48,285 nucleotides of DNA, taken from NCBI RefSeq assembly GCF_017353455.1, contig NZ_JAFMPZ010000452.1:1-48285 (forward strand). Reading direction: 5' to 3'. The position numbers were made by a program, and so were the translations under genes. A model generated the notes under the pieces. It was not told where the DNA came from, ran no database searches, and worked only from the letters and a program-made list of their open reading frames with translations. Positions 14,741-23,024 of this stretch are shown one piece after another (the stretch's first letter is position 1; each line of letters opens with the position of its first letter). The stretch comes from Streptomyces laculatispora. Lineage in GTDB: Bacteria > Actinomycetota > Actinomycetes > Streptomycetales > Streptomycetaceae.

Positions 14741-15169
14741 TCATGCGGAGGAGTCGGGTGCCGGTGCGCTGTGGGGCCGAGGGCTGAATGGTGACGTGCT
14801 CGGGCCGGCGAGTGGTTCCTCGTGCCGCTGAGAATCGTGCGCCTGCGTGAACAGCGTCCGGACTCCGGTGGTGGTGAGAACGCGTTCGAGGAACGGGGGC
14901 GCGTTGTCCAGGTGGAGCCGTATGTCGCGTGCGGTTGTCTTGCGGCGGATCGCCAGGAAGGTGGAGATGCCCATGGAGTCGCAGAGCGTGAGCTCCGCGC
15001 AGTCGAGGTGCAGCTCCCGCAGATCTGCGTGTGAAGTGAGGCATTGGTCGGCGCGCTGGGCCAGTTCGTCGCTGGTGTCGTAGTCGAGGGCACCGGCGAT
15101 GTGCAGGTGTGCGGTGCCCGGCCCTGCTTCAACGGTGACGGTGAAGGAGGAGTGGGGCAGGGGGATCAT
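14741..15169 (-). CDS. STAS-domain anti-anti-sigma factor
   Basis: Protein of 142 aa of the SpoIIAA/RsbV type. The STAS core spans about 8-110: VTVEAGPGTAHLHIAGALDYDT, LRELHLDCAELTLCDSMGIS, FLAIRRKTTARDIRLHLDN. The regulatory Ser is S65 in D-S-M-G. In this family an anti-sigma kinase phosphorylates it and a PP2C phosphatase restores it. The C-terminal 30 residues are a Ser/Pro-rich tail. The start overlaps the upstream B12-sensor gene as ATGA. With the upstream PP2C gene it makes a partner-switching cassette, but no anti-sigma kinase or sigma factor is nearby. Confidence 0.92.
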   Translation of the reverse strand: MIPLPHSSFTVTVEAGPGTAHLHIAGALDYDTSDELAQRADQCLTSHADLRELHLDCAELTLCDSMGISTFLAIRRKTTARDIRLHLDNAPPFLERVLTTTGVRTLFTQAHDSQRHEEPLAGPSTSPFSPRPHSAPAPDSSA

Positions 15170-16257
15170 GCGGTTGCTCCGAGGTGTGTTCCGGCCGACA
15201 CGGGTGCGCTGTCCAGGGCGAAGCGCGCCCGGTCGAGCAGCCGGGTGGATCGGGGGAATTCCTTGAGTTCGGTTGCCAGGATCTTCAGGGCCGGGCGCAA
15301 GGACTGGGCGGGGACGCGGCGGGCGGTGAGGATGCCGACGGTCCAGGTGATGAAGGTGGTGAACAGGTCGTCGTCGTCGGTGTACAGGGCCACGGTCAAG
15401 AACTCGACGATGTGGGCGATGTCCTCGGCGGTGCGTTCGCGCTGCTGAGCGGTGTAGGCGGCCATCGCGGGGAAGCGGACTTCCAGCTGGGTGAGGACCT
15501 GTCTGACGAGCCGGTCATGGGAACGGGCGACGAGCGTGTATTCCTGGTCCGCGAGATGGGGCAGGTCGTCGATCTGCTGACGCCCGGTGGCGGGAGTGAC
15601 CGCGATGCCGTCAGCCAGCTGCTGGGCTGCGACGCGCGCGTCGGGGGCCCAGGCATCGGCGCCGAGGAGGCGGGCGTAGCGGCCATCGGGCCCGAAGGCG
15701 GCCCCGCCGACGAGGACGGGGACGCCGATGGCCTGGCACGCGGTGATCGCGGCGTGGGCGGCGGGCAGTCGGGTGGGGATCGAGGAGGAGAGCGCGACCG
15801 CGTCCGCACCGCTGTGGTGGAGGTGGGCGATGAGGTGCGGGGTGGGTACCTGGGCGCCGAGAAAGTCGACCTGCCAGCCCCGCAGGGTGAGGACTTCGGC
15901 GAGGAGACGGGCCGGCATGACGTGCCATTCCTGGTCCACGCACGCCACGGTGATACGCCCGAGGGAGGCTGTGGTGCGGGTGGCGGGGTGGTGGGCGAGA
16001 GCGGCTATGACGCGCTCGGTGATAGCAGTGGCGGCGTGCTCCTGCGCGACACTCAGACGGTTGGCCGCCCACTCGGCACCGACCGTGGCCTGCACCGGAG
16101 CGATGAGATCCAGCAGGACCGTCTCCGCGGCCAGGCCGCCGTCCAGCGCGGCGAAGACGATGTCCGCGGCGCTGAATTCGTCGCGTGCGGACACGGCCGT
16201 CCACAGCTGGTCCCGCAGAGCCGGGATGTCATCGGTGGCGCGGTTGCTCTGTGTCAT
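15166..16257 (-). CDS. B12-binding sensor protein with CarH-like signature
   Basis: Protein of 363 aa, ATG at 16257 overlapping the phosphatase stop (ATGA). An N-terminal four-helix B12-cap region (about 10-95) carries W63-x9-E73-H74, the W-x9-EH signature of CarH/LitR adenosylcobalamin photoreceptors. A Rossmann-like B12-binding domain follows (about 101-225), with E110-x-H112 as the lower-ligand motif; the usual Gly of ExHxxG is Pro115. VALSSSIPTRLP and VLVGGAAFGP complete the fold. The C-terminal part (about 240-345) is a helical bundle resembling the N-terminal domains of Rsb-type sensors. No DNA-binding domain is present, unlike CarH. It probably passes a cobalamin or light signal to the adjacent STAS and PP2C proteins (inference). 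Confidence 0.85.
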   Translation of the reverse strand: MTQSNRATDDIPALRDQLWTAVSARDEFSAADIVFAALDGGLAAETVLLDLIAPVQATVGAEWAANRLSVAQEHAATAITERVIAALAHHPATRTTASLGRITVACVDQEWHVMPARLLAEVLTLRGWQVDFLGAQVPTPHLIAHLHHSGADAVALSSSIPTRLPAAHAAITACQAIGVPVLVGGAAFGPDGRYARLLGADAWAPDARVAAQQLADGIAVTPATGRQQIDDLPHLADQEYTLVARSHDRLVRQVLTQLEVRFPAMAAYTAQQRERTAEDIAHIVEFLTVALYTDDDDLFTTFITWTVGILTARRVPAQSLRPALKILATELKEFPRSTRLLDRARFALDSAPVSAGTHLGATA

Positions 16258-17174
16258 GTGGTGTACCTGCCCCGGGTGCGGCCGTTCACCGCGCTCAGGT
16301 GGGTGGTACGGGGGGCACTGATCGCGACGACGGCCATGTCGTCGTGGCTGCCGTCGCGCACCCACGACGAGGCGATCATCTGGATGCGTTCGACGACGGC
16401 CTCCGCCGGCATGTCGGCGCAGTCCGACAGGGCTTGCTTCAGGCGTTCTTCACCGAACATCTGGTTGCCGAGTGGCCCGCCGCGGGCCTCGGTGAAGCCA
16501 TCGGTGTAGAGCAGGCAGGTCTCGCCCGGCTGCAGGACGGCCTCGACGGAATGCGCCTCGACTGTTTCGAGGGCTCCGATCAGCGTGCCGTGCGTGGGGA
16601 CCTCTTCGACGCTGCCGTCCAGACGGACCACCAGGGGGACGGGGTGGCCCGCCGACGTGAGGCGTAGCCGCACCTGGTTCTCGGCACGCTGCACCGAGGC
16701 CATCACCAAGGTCGCGAACCGGGTGTGATGGGAGTTCAGCAGGGCTCCGTTGAGGAGCTGCAGCATCCGTTCGTGGTCGTCGGCCATCGGAATCAGCGCC
16801 TGCAGCGTGTTGCGGATCTTGCCGGTCAGAACGGCCGCGTCCAAACCCTTGCCACACACGTCGCCCAGGATCACCAGCGACGCGTCGGACGAGGTGGCGG
16901 CGGGGTGGACGTCGTAGAAGTCACCGCCCACCCGCTCACCGGCCTCGGCGGGCCGGTAACCGCCGGCGAACTCCACCCCGTGCACCCGTTGCAGCTGGGG
17001 CGGCAGCAGGTCACGCATCAGCGTCTGGGTGATGGCGCTCTGCTCGCTGTACAGGCGGGCAGCCGACAGGGCGGCACCGGACCGGGCGGCGAACAGCCGC
17101 GCGAAGATCTCTTCGCTCTCGCTGAACTGCTCATGGTCAGCGCTGCGCAGCAGGACCAAGGCTCCGGCGGGCAC
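16254..17174 (-). CDS. SpoIIE-type PP2C phosphatase, C-terminal part of a split gene
   Basis: Encodes the end of a GAF domain (to about residue 45) and a complete SpoIIE/RsbU phosphatase domain (about 50-290). Metal-binding and catalytic motifs are GGDFYD (83-88), GDVCGKG (104-110), TDGFTEA and HDDMAVV. The natural N-terminus is not here: the frame opens in mid-GAF, and the missing part is encoded in another frame at 17137-17934. Removing one G from the G7 run at 17189-17195 joins both into a single 559-aa PAS-GAF-PP2C protein. The phosphatase would dephosphorylate a STAS protein such as the one encoded two genes downstream. The stop overlaps the B12-sensor start. Confidence 0.85.
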   Translation of the reverse strand: MPAGALVLLRSADHEQFSESEEIFARLFAARSGAALSAARLYSEQSAITQTLMRDLLPPQLQRVHGVEFAGGYRPAEAGERVGGDFYDVHPAATSSDASLVILGDVCGKGLDAAVLTGKIRNTLQALIPMADDHERMLQLLNGALLNSHHTRFATLVMASVQRAENQVRLRLTSAGHPVPLVVRLDGSVEEVPTHGTLIGALETVEAHSVEAVLQPGETCLLYTDGFTEARGGPLGNQMFGEERLKQALSDCADMPAEAVVERIQMIASSWVRDGSHDDMAVVAISAPRTTHLSAVNGRTRGRYTT

Positions 17175-17934
17175 ACCGTGGCCGGGCAGGGGGGGTGATG
17201 ACGACGGAGCCGATCGTCCCGGTGAAGCCCTGCGGAAGAATCCACTCGGGCAGGATCGCGGGGTCGATCCACCGTGAGGGGACCGGGGGAAATCCCTGCA
17301 GCGCCTCGCTCAGGCCCGGGAGCTGGGACGGGTCGGAGTCGACCAGCGTGCGGATGACGTCCTGACCGGCGATCGCATGGGCGACGGGCAGCCTGTTGCC
17401 ACGCGCCGGGGTGATGACGACCGCCGCGTCCGCCAGGTGCTCAGCGGCCAGCTGAGCGGTGACGACCATGCACCGGTCGGTGTTCAACGAGGCCAGCAGA
17501 ACGTTGGACGCCTCCGCGAGGAACCCGGTGCGCTCCCGCTCCGCCACGAGCGCCTCTTCGGCCAGACGCCGGTCGGTGTCATCGACCAGCCACCACACCA
17601 CGGTCCCGTTCTGGCCCCGGGTGGGATGCGCCTCGAAGCTCTGTGTCCCGATGAACCCCGACACCGAGGAAAGACGCTCACCATTCGGGCCTTCCCGCGC
17701 CCTGAGCGGCCTTCCCACCGCCTCCTGGTGCGCCTGCGCCAGCCAGTCCGGAACCGCATCCGCCAGGCTCGTCCCGAGGACAACACCTTCCAGCAGGAGG
17801 GTGGCCGCGGTGTTCGCCTCCACCACGGTGCCGATCTCATCGGCCATGAACACGGGGTAAGGCGCCAGGGCCCAGAAGTCGGGCCTGGAGCGCTGTTCGG
17901 TTCTCGTAACGGAGATTCCCTCGGTAGAGGCCAT
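17137..17934 (-). CDS. PAS-GAF sensor part of the split phosphatase gene
   Basis: N-terminal half of the same PP2C protein. A PAS domain (about 20-125: ALAPYPVFMADEIGTVVEANTAA ... TVVWWLVDDTDRR) is followed by a linker helix (AEEALVAERERTGFLAEAS) and most of a GAF domain. The frame then runs into unrelated residues (PPARPRCARRSLG) and stops 37 codons before the phosphatase frame takes over. The ATG at 17934 is my choice; a GTG at 17964 is also possible and neither has a strong Shine-Dalgarno. The PAS domain may bind a small ligand or flavin; no diagnostic Cys (LOV) motif is seen. Confidence 0.75.
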   Translation of the reverse strand: MASTEGISVTRTEQRSRPDFWALAPYPVFMADEIGTVVEANTAATLLLEGVVLGTSLADAVPDWLAQAHQEAVGRPLRAREGPNGERLSSVSGFIGTQSFEAHPTRGQNGTVVWWLVDDTDRRLAEEALVAERERTGFLAEASNVLLASLNTDRCMVVTAQLAAEHLADAAVVITPARGNRLPVAHAIAGQDVIRTLVDSDPSQLPGLSEALQGFPPVPSRWIDPAILPEWILPQGFTGTIGSVVITPPARPRCARRSLGPAAQR

Positions 17935-18144
17935 GAAGGGGGGCCCGCCTGAGGCGAACCGCACCGCCCTTCCACTGGAAGAAGAATTACTTGCCGGACG
18001 GCAAGCATCTCTCAGGCGCGTCCCTCACGACAACCCGGACCCACACGCGAGCTTCCACGGACGGCGTGACGGGTGCGATCCTCACGACTCGGGCCCAGGA
18101 CCTTCACGCAACAACCACCGAAGTGGCTTGCGGGGACGACGGCT

Positions 18145-19329
18145 TCAGCCGGCGGCGCGGCGACCGTGCCAGTCCAGACACATCACCAGGCAGTCGTCCG
18201 CCGCCGGGCCGGAGCCGCGATGCCCCAGCAGTTCCCGCAGCATCGCCCTGGGCACCTGTGACGCGGGCAGCAGGCTCGTACCCGCGATCGACCGGGCCAG
18301 CGCGTGCACGCTGTACTTCTCACCGCCGGGCGACAGGGCATCGTAGACACCGTCACTGATGAACAGCAGCCGATCGCCAGGTTCGACCTCGAAGTGCTGC
18401 GGCACGTAGGCAGTGTCCTCGAACATCCCGAGCGGCATCTGCGGTTCCAGGTCAATGGCCTCGACCGCACCCCTGCGCAATCGCCACAGACGGGGCGAAC
18501 CGGCATCGATGATCTCCACGTCCCCGGTCGGGAGGTGGAAGCGGAGCAGCAGCGTCGACAGGTACCGCTCTCCCCGGTGCTGCCCGTGAATGGCCTGATC
18601 CGCCAGGTAGGCCTGGCCACCGAGGTCCAGTCCGGCGCGGCGGGCGTTGCGCAGGGAATTGACCGCGAGGTTGGTCAGCAGCGCGGCGTCAATGCCTTCG
18701 CCCATGCCGTTGCTGACCGTCAGGTACAGATCATCCGGATAGGACGACCAGTCGAAGCTGTCGCCGAAGACGGCGTACGCGGGTTCCAACTGGGCGCCGA
18801 TGCTGTACTCGGGCCGGGCGCACGAGCGACCGGGCAGCAGCTGCCACTGCATCTCGGCGGCCAGGGTCAGCCGCTCCGCCCTGCGGGCCTGCAAAAACAC
18901 ATCGGTGTCCCGCTCCGCCACGACCACCTCGTGTGCGAGCGCATCGGCGCACTCCTGAAGGTCCTCCAGCACCTGGGCCTCCATTTCGCCTCCCTCCCCG
19001 ACCGGCAGAGTGACGCTCAGGACACCCAGCCGGTCCCCGCGGACACTGACCGGCAGATGCACGGTCACCGTGGAAGCAGAGCTGTCGCGCGCGCAGTGCG
19101 GTTCCTGGGCGCCGAACGCACGGCCAGGCGCGCTCTCATACGCTGACATCGGTGAGCCTGTGTGCGGCAGCACCCCCACGGGCTGCAGCCTGGTCATGGC
19201 ATAGTCGGCCATCAACAGCTCCACGGACCGTGCGTGGTGGCGGCGCTCGATCAGCGAGCGGAGCACATCGAAGATCTCGTGGGGCGCGGCCTCGCGCAGA
19301 GCACGCTCGACCGCACTGGGTCTGTCCAC
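18145..19329 (-). CDS. GAF-SpoIIE-type PP2C phosphatase with altered metal site
   Basis: Protein of 394 aa from a GTG start. The N-terminal GAF-like sensor region (about 1-150) includes ARSVELLMADYAMTRLQPV and LGVLSVTLPVGEGG. A SpoIIE/RsbU phosphatase domain follows (about 165-390). Its first metal motif reads GDSFDW instead of GGDFYD, and the second reads SNGMGEG where D-G/V-x-G-x-G is usual, so a metal-binding Asp is Asn. ISDGVYDA and ADDCLVM are intact at the end. It could be a weak phosphatase or a non-catalytic regulator. I believe a similar NGMGEG subgroup is common in Streptomyces, but I cannot check this. It is divergent from a MarR gene, about 100 bp away. Confidence 0.88.
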   Translation of the reverse strand: MDRPSAVERALREAAPHEIFDVLRSLIERRHHARSVELLMADYAMTRLQPVGVLPHTGSPMSAYESAPGRAFGAQEPHCARDSSASTVTVHLPVSVRGDRLGVLSVTLPVGEGGEMEAQVLEDLQECADALAHEVVVAERDTDVFLQARRAERLTLAAEMQWQLLPGRSCARPEYSIGAQLEPAYAVFGDSFDWSSYPDDLYLTVSNGMGEGIDAALLTNLAVNSLRNARRAGLDLGGQAYLADQAIHGQHRGERYLSTLLLRFHLPTGDVEIIDAGSPRLWRLRRGAVEAIDLEPQMPLGMFEDTAYVPQHFEVEPGDRLLFISDGVYDALSPGGEKYSVHALARSIAGTSLLPASQVPRAMLRELLGHRGSGPAADDCLVMCLDWHGRRAAG

Positions 19330-19427
19330 CGGTACCGGACCTGCTTTCCTTCACATATCTTCATCTATGAGACTGACGACGTCGACCAGCCGGAACGGGC
19401 GCAAAACGGCCCACTCGGGAGTGTCAC

Positions 19428-19916
19428 ATGAACGAGGCCCCCACAACCCTTCCCCAGCGGCCCTCCACTGCCGTGCCCGAGATCAGCCAGGTCCTGGAGC
19501 TCCTCGAAATCGCCTGGGAACGCGGTCGCGGCACGCTCAGCACCGCGCCCCTCTCCGCCGCCCAGACGCGCGTGCTGTACATCATCGAACGCGAACCCGG
19601 CATCAATCTGGGCACACTGGGCAGCCACCTCTCAGCAGCCGCTCCATCCGTCACCCGCCTCTGCGACCGTCTCCAGGCAGCCGGGTTCCTGCGCAGAACC
19701 CCCCGGCCCCAGGACCGCCGCGAAATACAGCTGGAACTCACCGACGCCGGCGCCGCACACCTGCGCGACATCAGGAACCGCCGAGGACAAGCCCTCCACC
19801 AGGCCATGGACCGCATGACCCCGGAGGCGCGAAACGCACTCGCCATCGGACTCAGTGCACTGTGCGACGCGGTCACGGAGCCCTCCCAGCCCCCCGGTCA
19901 CCAGCAGACCGCCTGA
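19428..19916 (+). CDS. MarR-family transcriptional regulator
   Basis: DNA-binding protein of 162 aa with a winged helix at about 45-110: LSAAQTRVLYIIEREPGINLGTLGSHLSAAAPSVTRLCDRLQAAGFLRRTPRPQDRR (helix-turn-helix plus D-x-R wing). The ATG at 19428 follows CGGGAG. It is divergent from the GAF-SpoIIE phosphatase gene, so it probably controls that gene and itself from the 98-bp gap. I see no clean MarR palindrome there. Ligand unknown. Confidence 0.88.
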   Translation: MNEAPTTLPQRPSTAVPEISQVLELLEIAWERGRGTLSTAPLSAAQTRVLYIIEREPGINLGTLGSHLSAAAPSVTRLCDRLQAAGFLRRTPRPQDRREIQLELTDAGAAHLRDIRNRRGQALHQAMDRMTPEARNALAIGLSALCDAVTEPSQPPGHQQTA

Positions 19917-20114
19917 CGGGCCCATCGGCTCCGGGCCATCGGGCCGACGACACGCGGGATGCCGAGTCACCCGTCTGATCACGGCCTGGCGACGACCCGG
20001 ACCGTCGCGAGCACCAGCGCAGACTTCAGCGCAGGGACCAGCACCAGCAGACTGATGGGCCAGGGGATCCGCCCCTCTTCCCATCCATTTGCCCTGCCAG
20101 GTATCTTGCATCGC

Positions 20115-20489
20115 ATGGAACCAGGTGATTCGGCCAAGCAGGCCCGGGCAGCAGCCCAACTGCGCAAGGGTGTCCTGGAGTACTGCGTACTCGCCCTGAT
20201 GCGGGACCGCCCCCGATACGGCGTGGAGCTCCTCCACGCCCTGGAGGACTCCGGCGCCCTGGCCACCAGCCAGGGCACGGTCTACCCGCTGCTCTCCCGG
20301 CTCCGCCGCGACGACCTGGTCACCACCACCTGGCAGGAATCCGCCTCCGGACCGCCCCGGCGCTACTACGCGCTCACCGACAGCGGCCGCGCCGCGCTCG
20401 ACGAGTTCACCCGCGTCTGGCCCGGCTTCCGCGACGCCGTCGACGCGTTCCTGACCGCCCCGAACTCCCCCACCGGAGAACCGGGATGA
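20115..20489 (+). CDS. PadR-family transcriptional regulator
   Basis: Regulator of 124 aa. The ATG at 20115 gives the standard PadR N-terminus. Winged helix: LRKGVLEYCVLALMRDRPRYGVELLHAL, then SQGTVYPLLSRLRRDDLV and PPRRYYALTDSGRAALDEF. Upstream, GGTATCTTGCATCGC resembles part of a PadR-type operator, suggesting autorepression. In many actinobacteria such a PadR gene overlaps a membrane-protein gene by ATGA. Here only a stub of that partner remains. Confidence 0.88.
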   Translation: MEPGDSAKQARAAAQLRKGVLEYCVLALMRDRPRYGVELLHALEDSGALATSQGTVYPLLSRLRRDDLVTTTWQESASGPPRRYYALTDSGRAALDEFTRVWPGFRDAVDAFLTAPNSPTGEPG

Positions 20490-20554
20490 AGGCATCTGCC
20501 GACCCGGTACGCGACACCACTCCGCCATCTCTGCGGCCCAGCTCTGCGGCCTAG
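20486..20554 (+). pseudogene. Truncated partner gene overlapping padR
   Basis: An ATG overlaps the padR stop (ATGA) and encodes only 22 residues (MKASADPVRDTTPPSLRPSS...) before TAG. The first residues resemble the start of the membrane proteins usually paired with PadR (MKxxxDPVRDY...). The rest is replaced by a short direct repeat of AGCTCTGCGGCC-like units. I infer a deletion-truncated gene. Confidence 0.4.
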
Positions 20555-20664
20555 CTCTGCGGCGGTCGTGCGTCGCGGGGTGCGGTCGGGGCCCTGCGGG
20601 TCGGCAGAGGGATCAGCGGGAACCCGCACGCGTAGGCCGGATCGAGTTCCGCTCGACGAAGGCG

Positions 20665-20934
20665 CTACACGCCGGCGAACGGATCACCTCGTACGCCGGC
20701 CAGCCGGATGAGACCCGGGCTGTCTCCCTCGGTGGTGGAGACGTAGATGGTGTACCCCCATCCGCGTTCGGCCGCGTAGACCGAAACCCAGGTCAGGAGT
20801 TCGTCGACGTCAACCTCGTCCAGCACCTCGTACTCGTGTGCGGTGACGGCCGGCCTGTCCCAGAAGTACACGCGGTAGCGGGCGTGTTCCTGCTCCCAGG
20901 CAGTGTCCCGGGGGTCAATGGCGCGGATGTCCAT
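20665..20934 (-). CDS. Small protein of unknown function
   Basis: An 89-aa acidic, Trp/Tyr-rich protein starting MDIRAIDPRDTAWEQEHARYRVYFWDR. The codon bias is that of a real Streptomyces gene and the sequence looks conserved and globular (alpha-beta, EYEVLDEVDVDELLTWV, GWGYTIYV). I do not recognise a characterised family. No strong Shine-Dalgarno is seen. It stands alone between intergenic stretches. Confidence 0.7.
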   Translation of the reverse strand: MDIRAIDPRDTAWEQEHARYRVYFWDRPAVTAHEYEVLDEVDVDELLTWVSVYAAERGWGYTIYVSTTEGDSPGLIRLAGVRGDPFAGV

Positions 20935-21100
20935 GGAAGGAGCCTCGGCGGAGAGGGGGCTCCTTGAGCCTAACGGGCTTGCTGTGGCCGTCGTCGGTAC
21001 TGCCGGAACGGCACGGCAGAGTTCTCCGGCCTCCGATGAAACCGGTGTACTCGCCCCGTGCGGGGCGAGCGTCTTGATGTCGGTGCGGAAGAGGCCTCAG

Positions 21101-21877
21101 TCAGCGCACGGGGAAACCGTAGGAGTACCCCTGCTGCTTCAGCCAGGGCAGGATCTCGCGCAGAGCGGCAAGGGTCTGGGAGCGATCCCCTCCGGCGTCG
21201 TGGAAGAGGACGGTCGGCCCGTTGGAGATCTCGCTCTTGACGGTGGCGACCATGGTGTCCACACCGGGATGCTCGAAGTCCTTGGTGTCGACGTTCCAGC
21301 CCAGCGGCCGCATTCCCCGGGACGCGGCGAGGTGCCGGCTGTACGGGGTGAAAGCGCCACCCGGGGCCCGGTAGTACTGCGGCCGGACGCCTCCGGACGC
21401 CTTGGTGATCATGCGTTCGGCATCCAGGATCTGCTGGGACTGGTAGGCCTCGGACTTGGTGTCCATGGCGGTGTCGTGCGAGACGGTGTGGTTGCACAGC
21501 CGGTGCCCGGCGGCCACGACCGCCTTGACCAGGTCCGGGTGCGCCTGGGCCTGCGTGCCCACCATGCAGAACGTGGCCTTCACACCGTTGTCCTTGAGCA
21601 GTTGCAGCACCTGCGGCGTCCAGACCGGGTCCGGTCCGTCGTCGATGGTGATGTTGACGCCACGGGCGCCCCGGTCCGAGGCGTGCGCGATGTCTTCCGC
21701 CACCTTGGCCCGGTCATGGGACCCGGCGTCCGGCGCCGAGACACGCGCTTCCGGCTGCCGTCCCCCGACGGTGTCGGCCTGCGCGGTCCACACCGACGTG
21801 GCAGCGGCCACCGCCGTCACCCCGAGCGCCGCCGCGAGAAGCCGGCTGTGCCATCCCCTTCCCTTGTGCTTTGCCAT
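21101..21877 (-). CDS. Secreted polysaccharide deacetylase (NodB/CE4)
   Basis: Exported metal-dependent deacetylase of 258 aa. ATG at 21877 with AGGGGCGGG upstream, then a Sec signal or anchor (SRLLAAALGVTAVAAATSV). NodB motifs: motif 1 TIDDGPD (catalytic base and metal Asp), motif 2 HTVSH (metal His residues), motif 3 RAPGG, motif 4 a Trp-containing WNVDTKDF, motif 5 VLFHDAGG. The family removes N-acetyl groups from peptidoglycan or chitin-like polymers outside the cell. It is monocistronic. Confidence 0.9.
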   Translation of the reverse strand: MAKHKGRGWHSRLLAAALGVTAVAAATSVWTAQADTVGGRQPEARVSAPDAGSHDRAKVAEDIAHASDRGARGVNITIDDGPDPVWTPQVLQLLKDNGVKATFCMVGTQAQAHPDLVKAVVAAGHRLCNHTVSHDTAMDTKSEAYQSQQILDAERMITKASGGVRPQYYRAPGGAFTPYSRHLAASRGMRPLGWNVDTKDFEHPGVDTMVATVKSEISNGPTVLFHDAGGDRSQTLAALREILPWLKQQGYSYGFPVR

Positions 21878-22262
21878 GTTCGCCCGCCCCTTTGCTGTCT
21901 CCGCCGATGCCGTGCACCCATCTAGACACACGAATGCCCCTGCAAGATCCCTCGGTTACCGATCGCGGACAAAGCTGCAGGCGGCTGGCGACAAACGCGG
22001 GAGTTCCGCGACAGGTGCGGGGACGCGACGCCCCGCCAAGGCGCCGGCGAGGGCGGCGAGATCCCCGGCCGGCGCGACGGGACCACGTCACCGGTCAGGG
22101 GGCGGACACCGTCCGGGCTCCGCTGAGCGTGGAGGGAAGCGGCCCGTGATCCGACCTGCGCAGACCGCGCCGCAAGAGCCCTCGGCCGGCCGCTACGGGG
22201 CGGCTGGCAGTATGCGGCGGCAGCGGGGAATTCGAGGCTTTCTGCCAACAGGGGGAAAGAAC
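21878..22262. other. Intergenic region
   Basis: About 385 bp between the divergent deacetylase gene and the next plus-strand gene. No supported gene or repeat. GGGGGAAAG at 22251-22259 is the likely ribosome-binding site for the ATG at 22263. Confidence 0.45.
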
Positions 22263-22825
22263 ATGACGAGACAACAAGTTGCCCCTGATCACGACCGATT
22301 GGTCGCGATGCCGGGGCTGCTGCCACCCGGCACGGAGGCCGTCACCGCAGACGCCTATCCGGTCCGCTGCTACCGCTACTCCTTCAGTTTCGGCGCACAC
22401 AGCGTGAAACAGTCCACGATGGCGTGCCCCGCCTCGCGGACCGACAGCAAGCCCGGCAGCCTCACGGCGCAGTTGGGTGCGCTGCTCGCGCGGCAGCCCA
22501 CCGAGGCGAATGTGTACCGGCAGACGGCGACCGCAGGATATGCGCATACCCCGCAGGGGGCTTTGGACTACTGAAGGACAAACGGCTGGTGCCTGCCGGG
22601 GACACCGTGCGTGTGGTCTCCGGCAAGGCTGACGGCGGTGACGTCCACGTTCTCGCGCTGCGCGTCAACGGCGCCTGCCACTATCTGCGCATGGACTCCT
22701 CGTCCTCCGCGTCACGTCTGATACCGCTGTGGCTCGCCCCGGCCGACGAGCAGGAGTCCTGTGGGGTGAAGCAGGCAGTGGCCGCGGCGGCCCTGTACGG
22801 CATTGACCCCGCCAAGGCGGGGTGA
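22263..22825 (+). pseudogene. Gene of unknown function, apparent -1 frameshift
   Basis: The frame from ATG 22263 (good GGGGGAAAG site) encodes MTRQQVAPDHDRLVAMPGLL ... ANVYRQTATAGYAHTPQG and ends at 22574. Coding bias then continues without a break in another frame (LKDKRLVPAGDTVRVVSGKADGGDVHVLALRVNGACHYLRM ... ALYGIDPAKAG) to 22825. Adding one base near the G5 run at about 22555-22559 gives one uninterrupted protein of about 187 aa. I do not recognise the family. It could instead be two genes, but the second half has no start signal. Confidence 0.5.
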
Positions 22826-23024
22826 CCGCTGGCGGCGTGAGTCGGGCGGCCGCATCGACCCCGTTGACTCCGTTGACTCCGGCCGAAGGGATGTCCGTTG
22901 ATCAATATGCGGGTGCGTGGAGAAACCGGTGGCATCGGGGCAAGAGGATCATCCCGGCTGGACTGGATGAAGACGCTTCAGCAGGTGGATGCTGACAGTT
23001 CTCCCTTTCTGTAGCGTGCGCGAC

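Noticed and set aside
20531..20565. Short tandem repeat of TCTGCGGCC-like units as a regulatory site
   Set aside because: Three imperfect copies only; it is better explained as part of the truncated padR partner gene.
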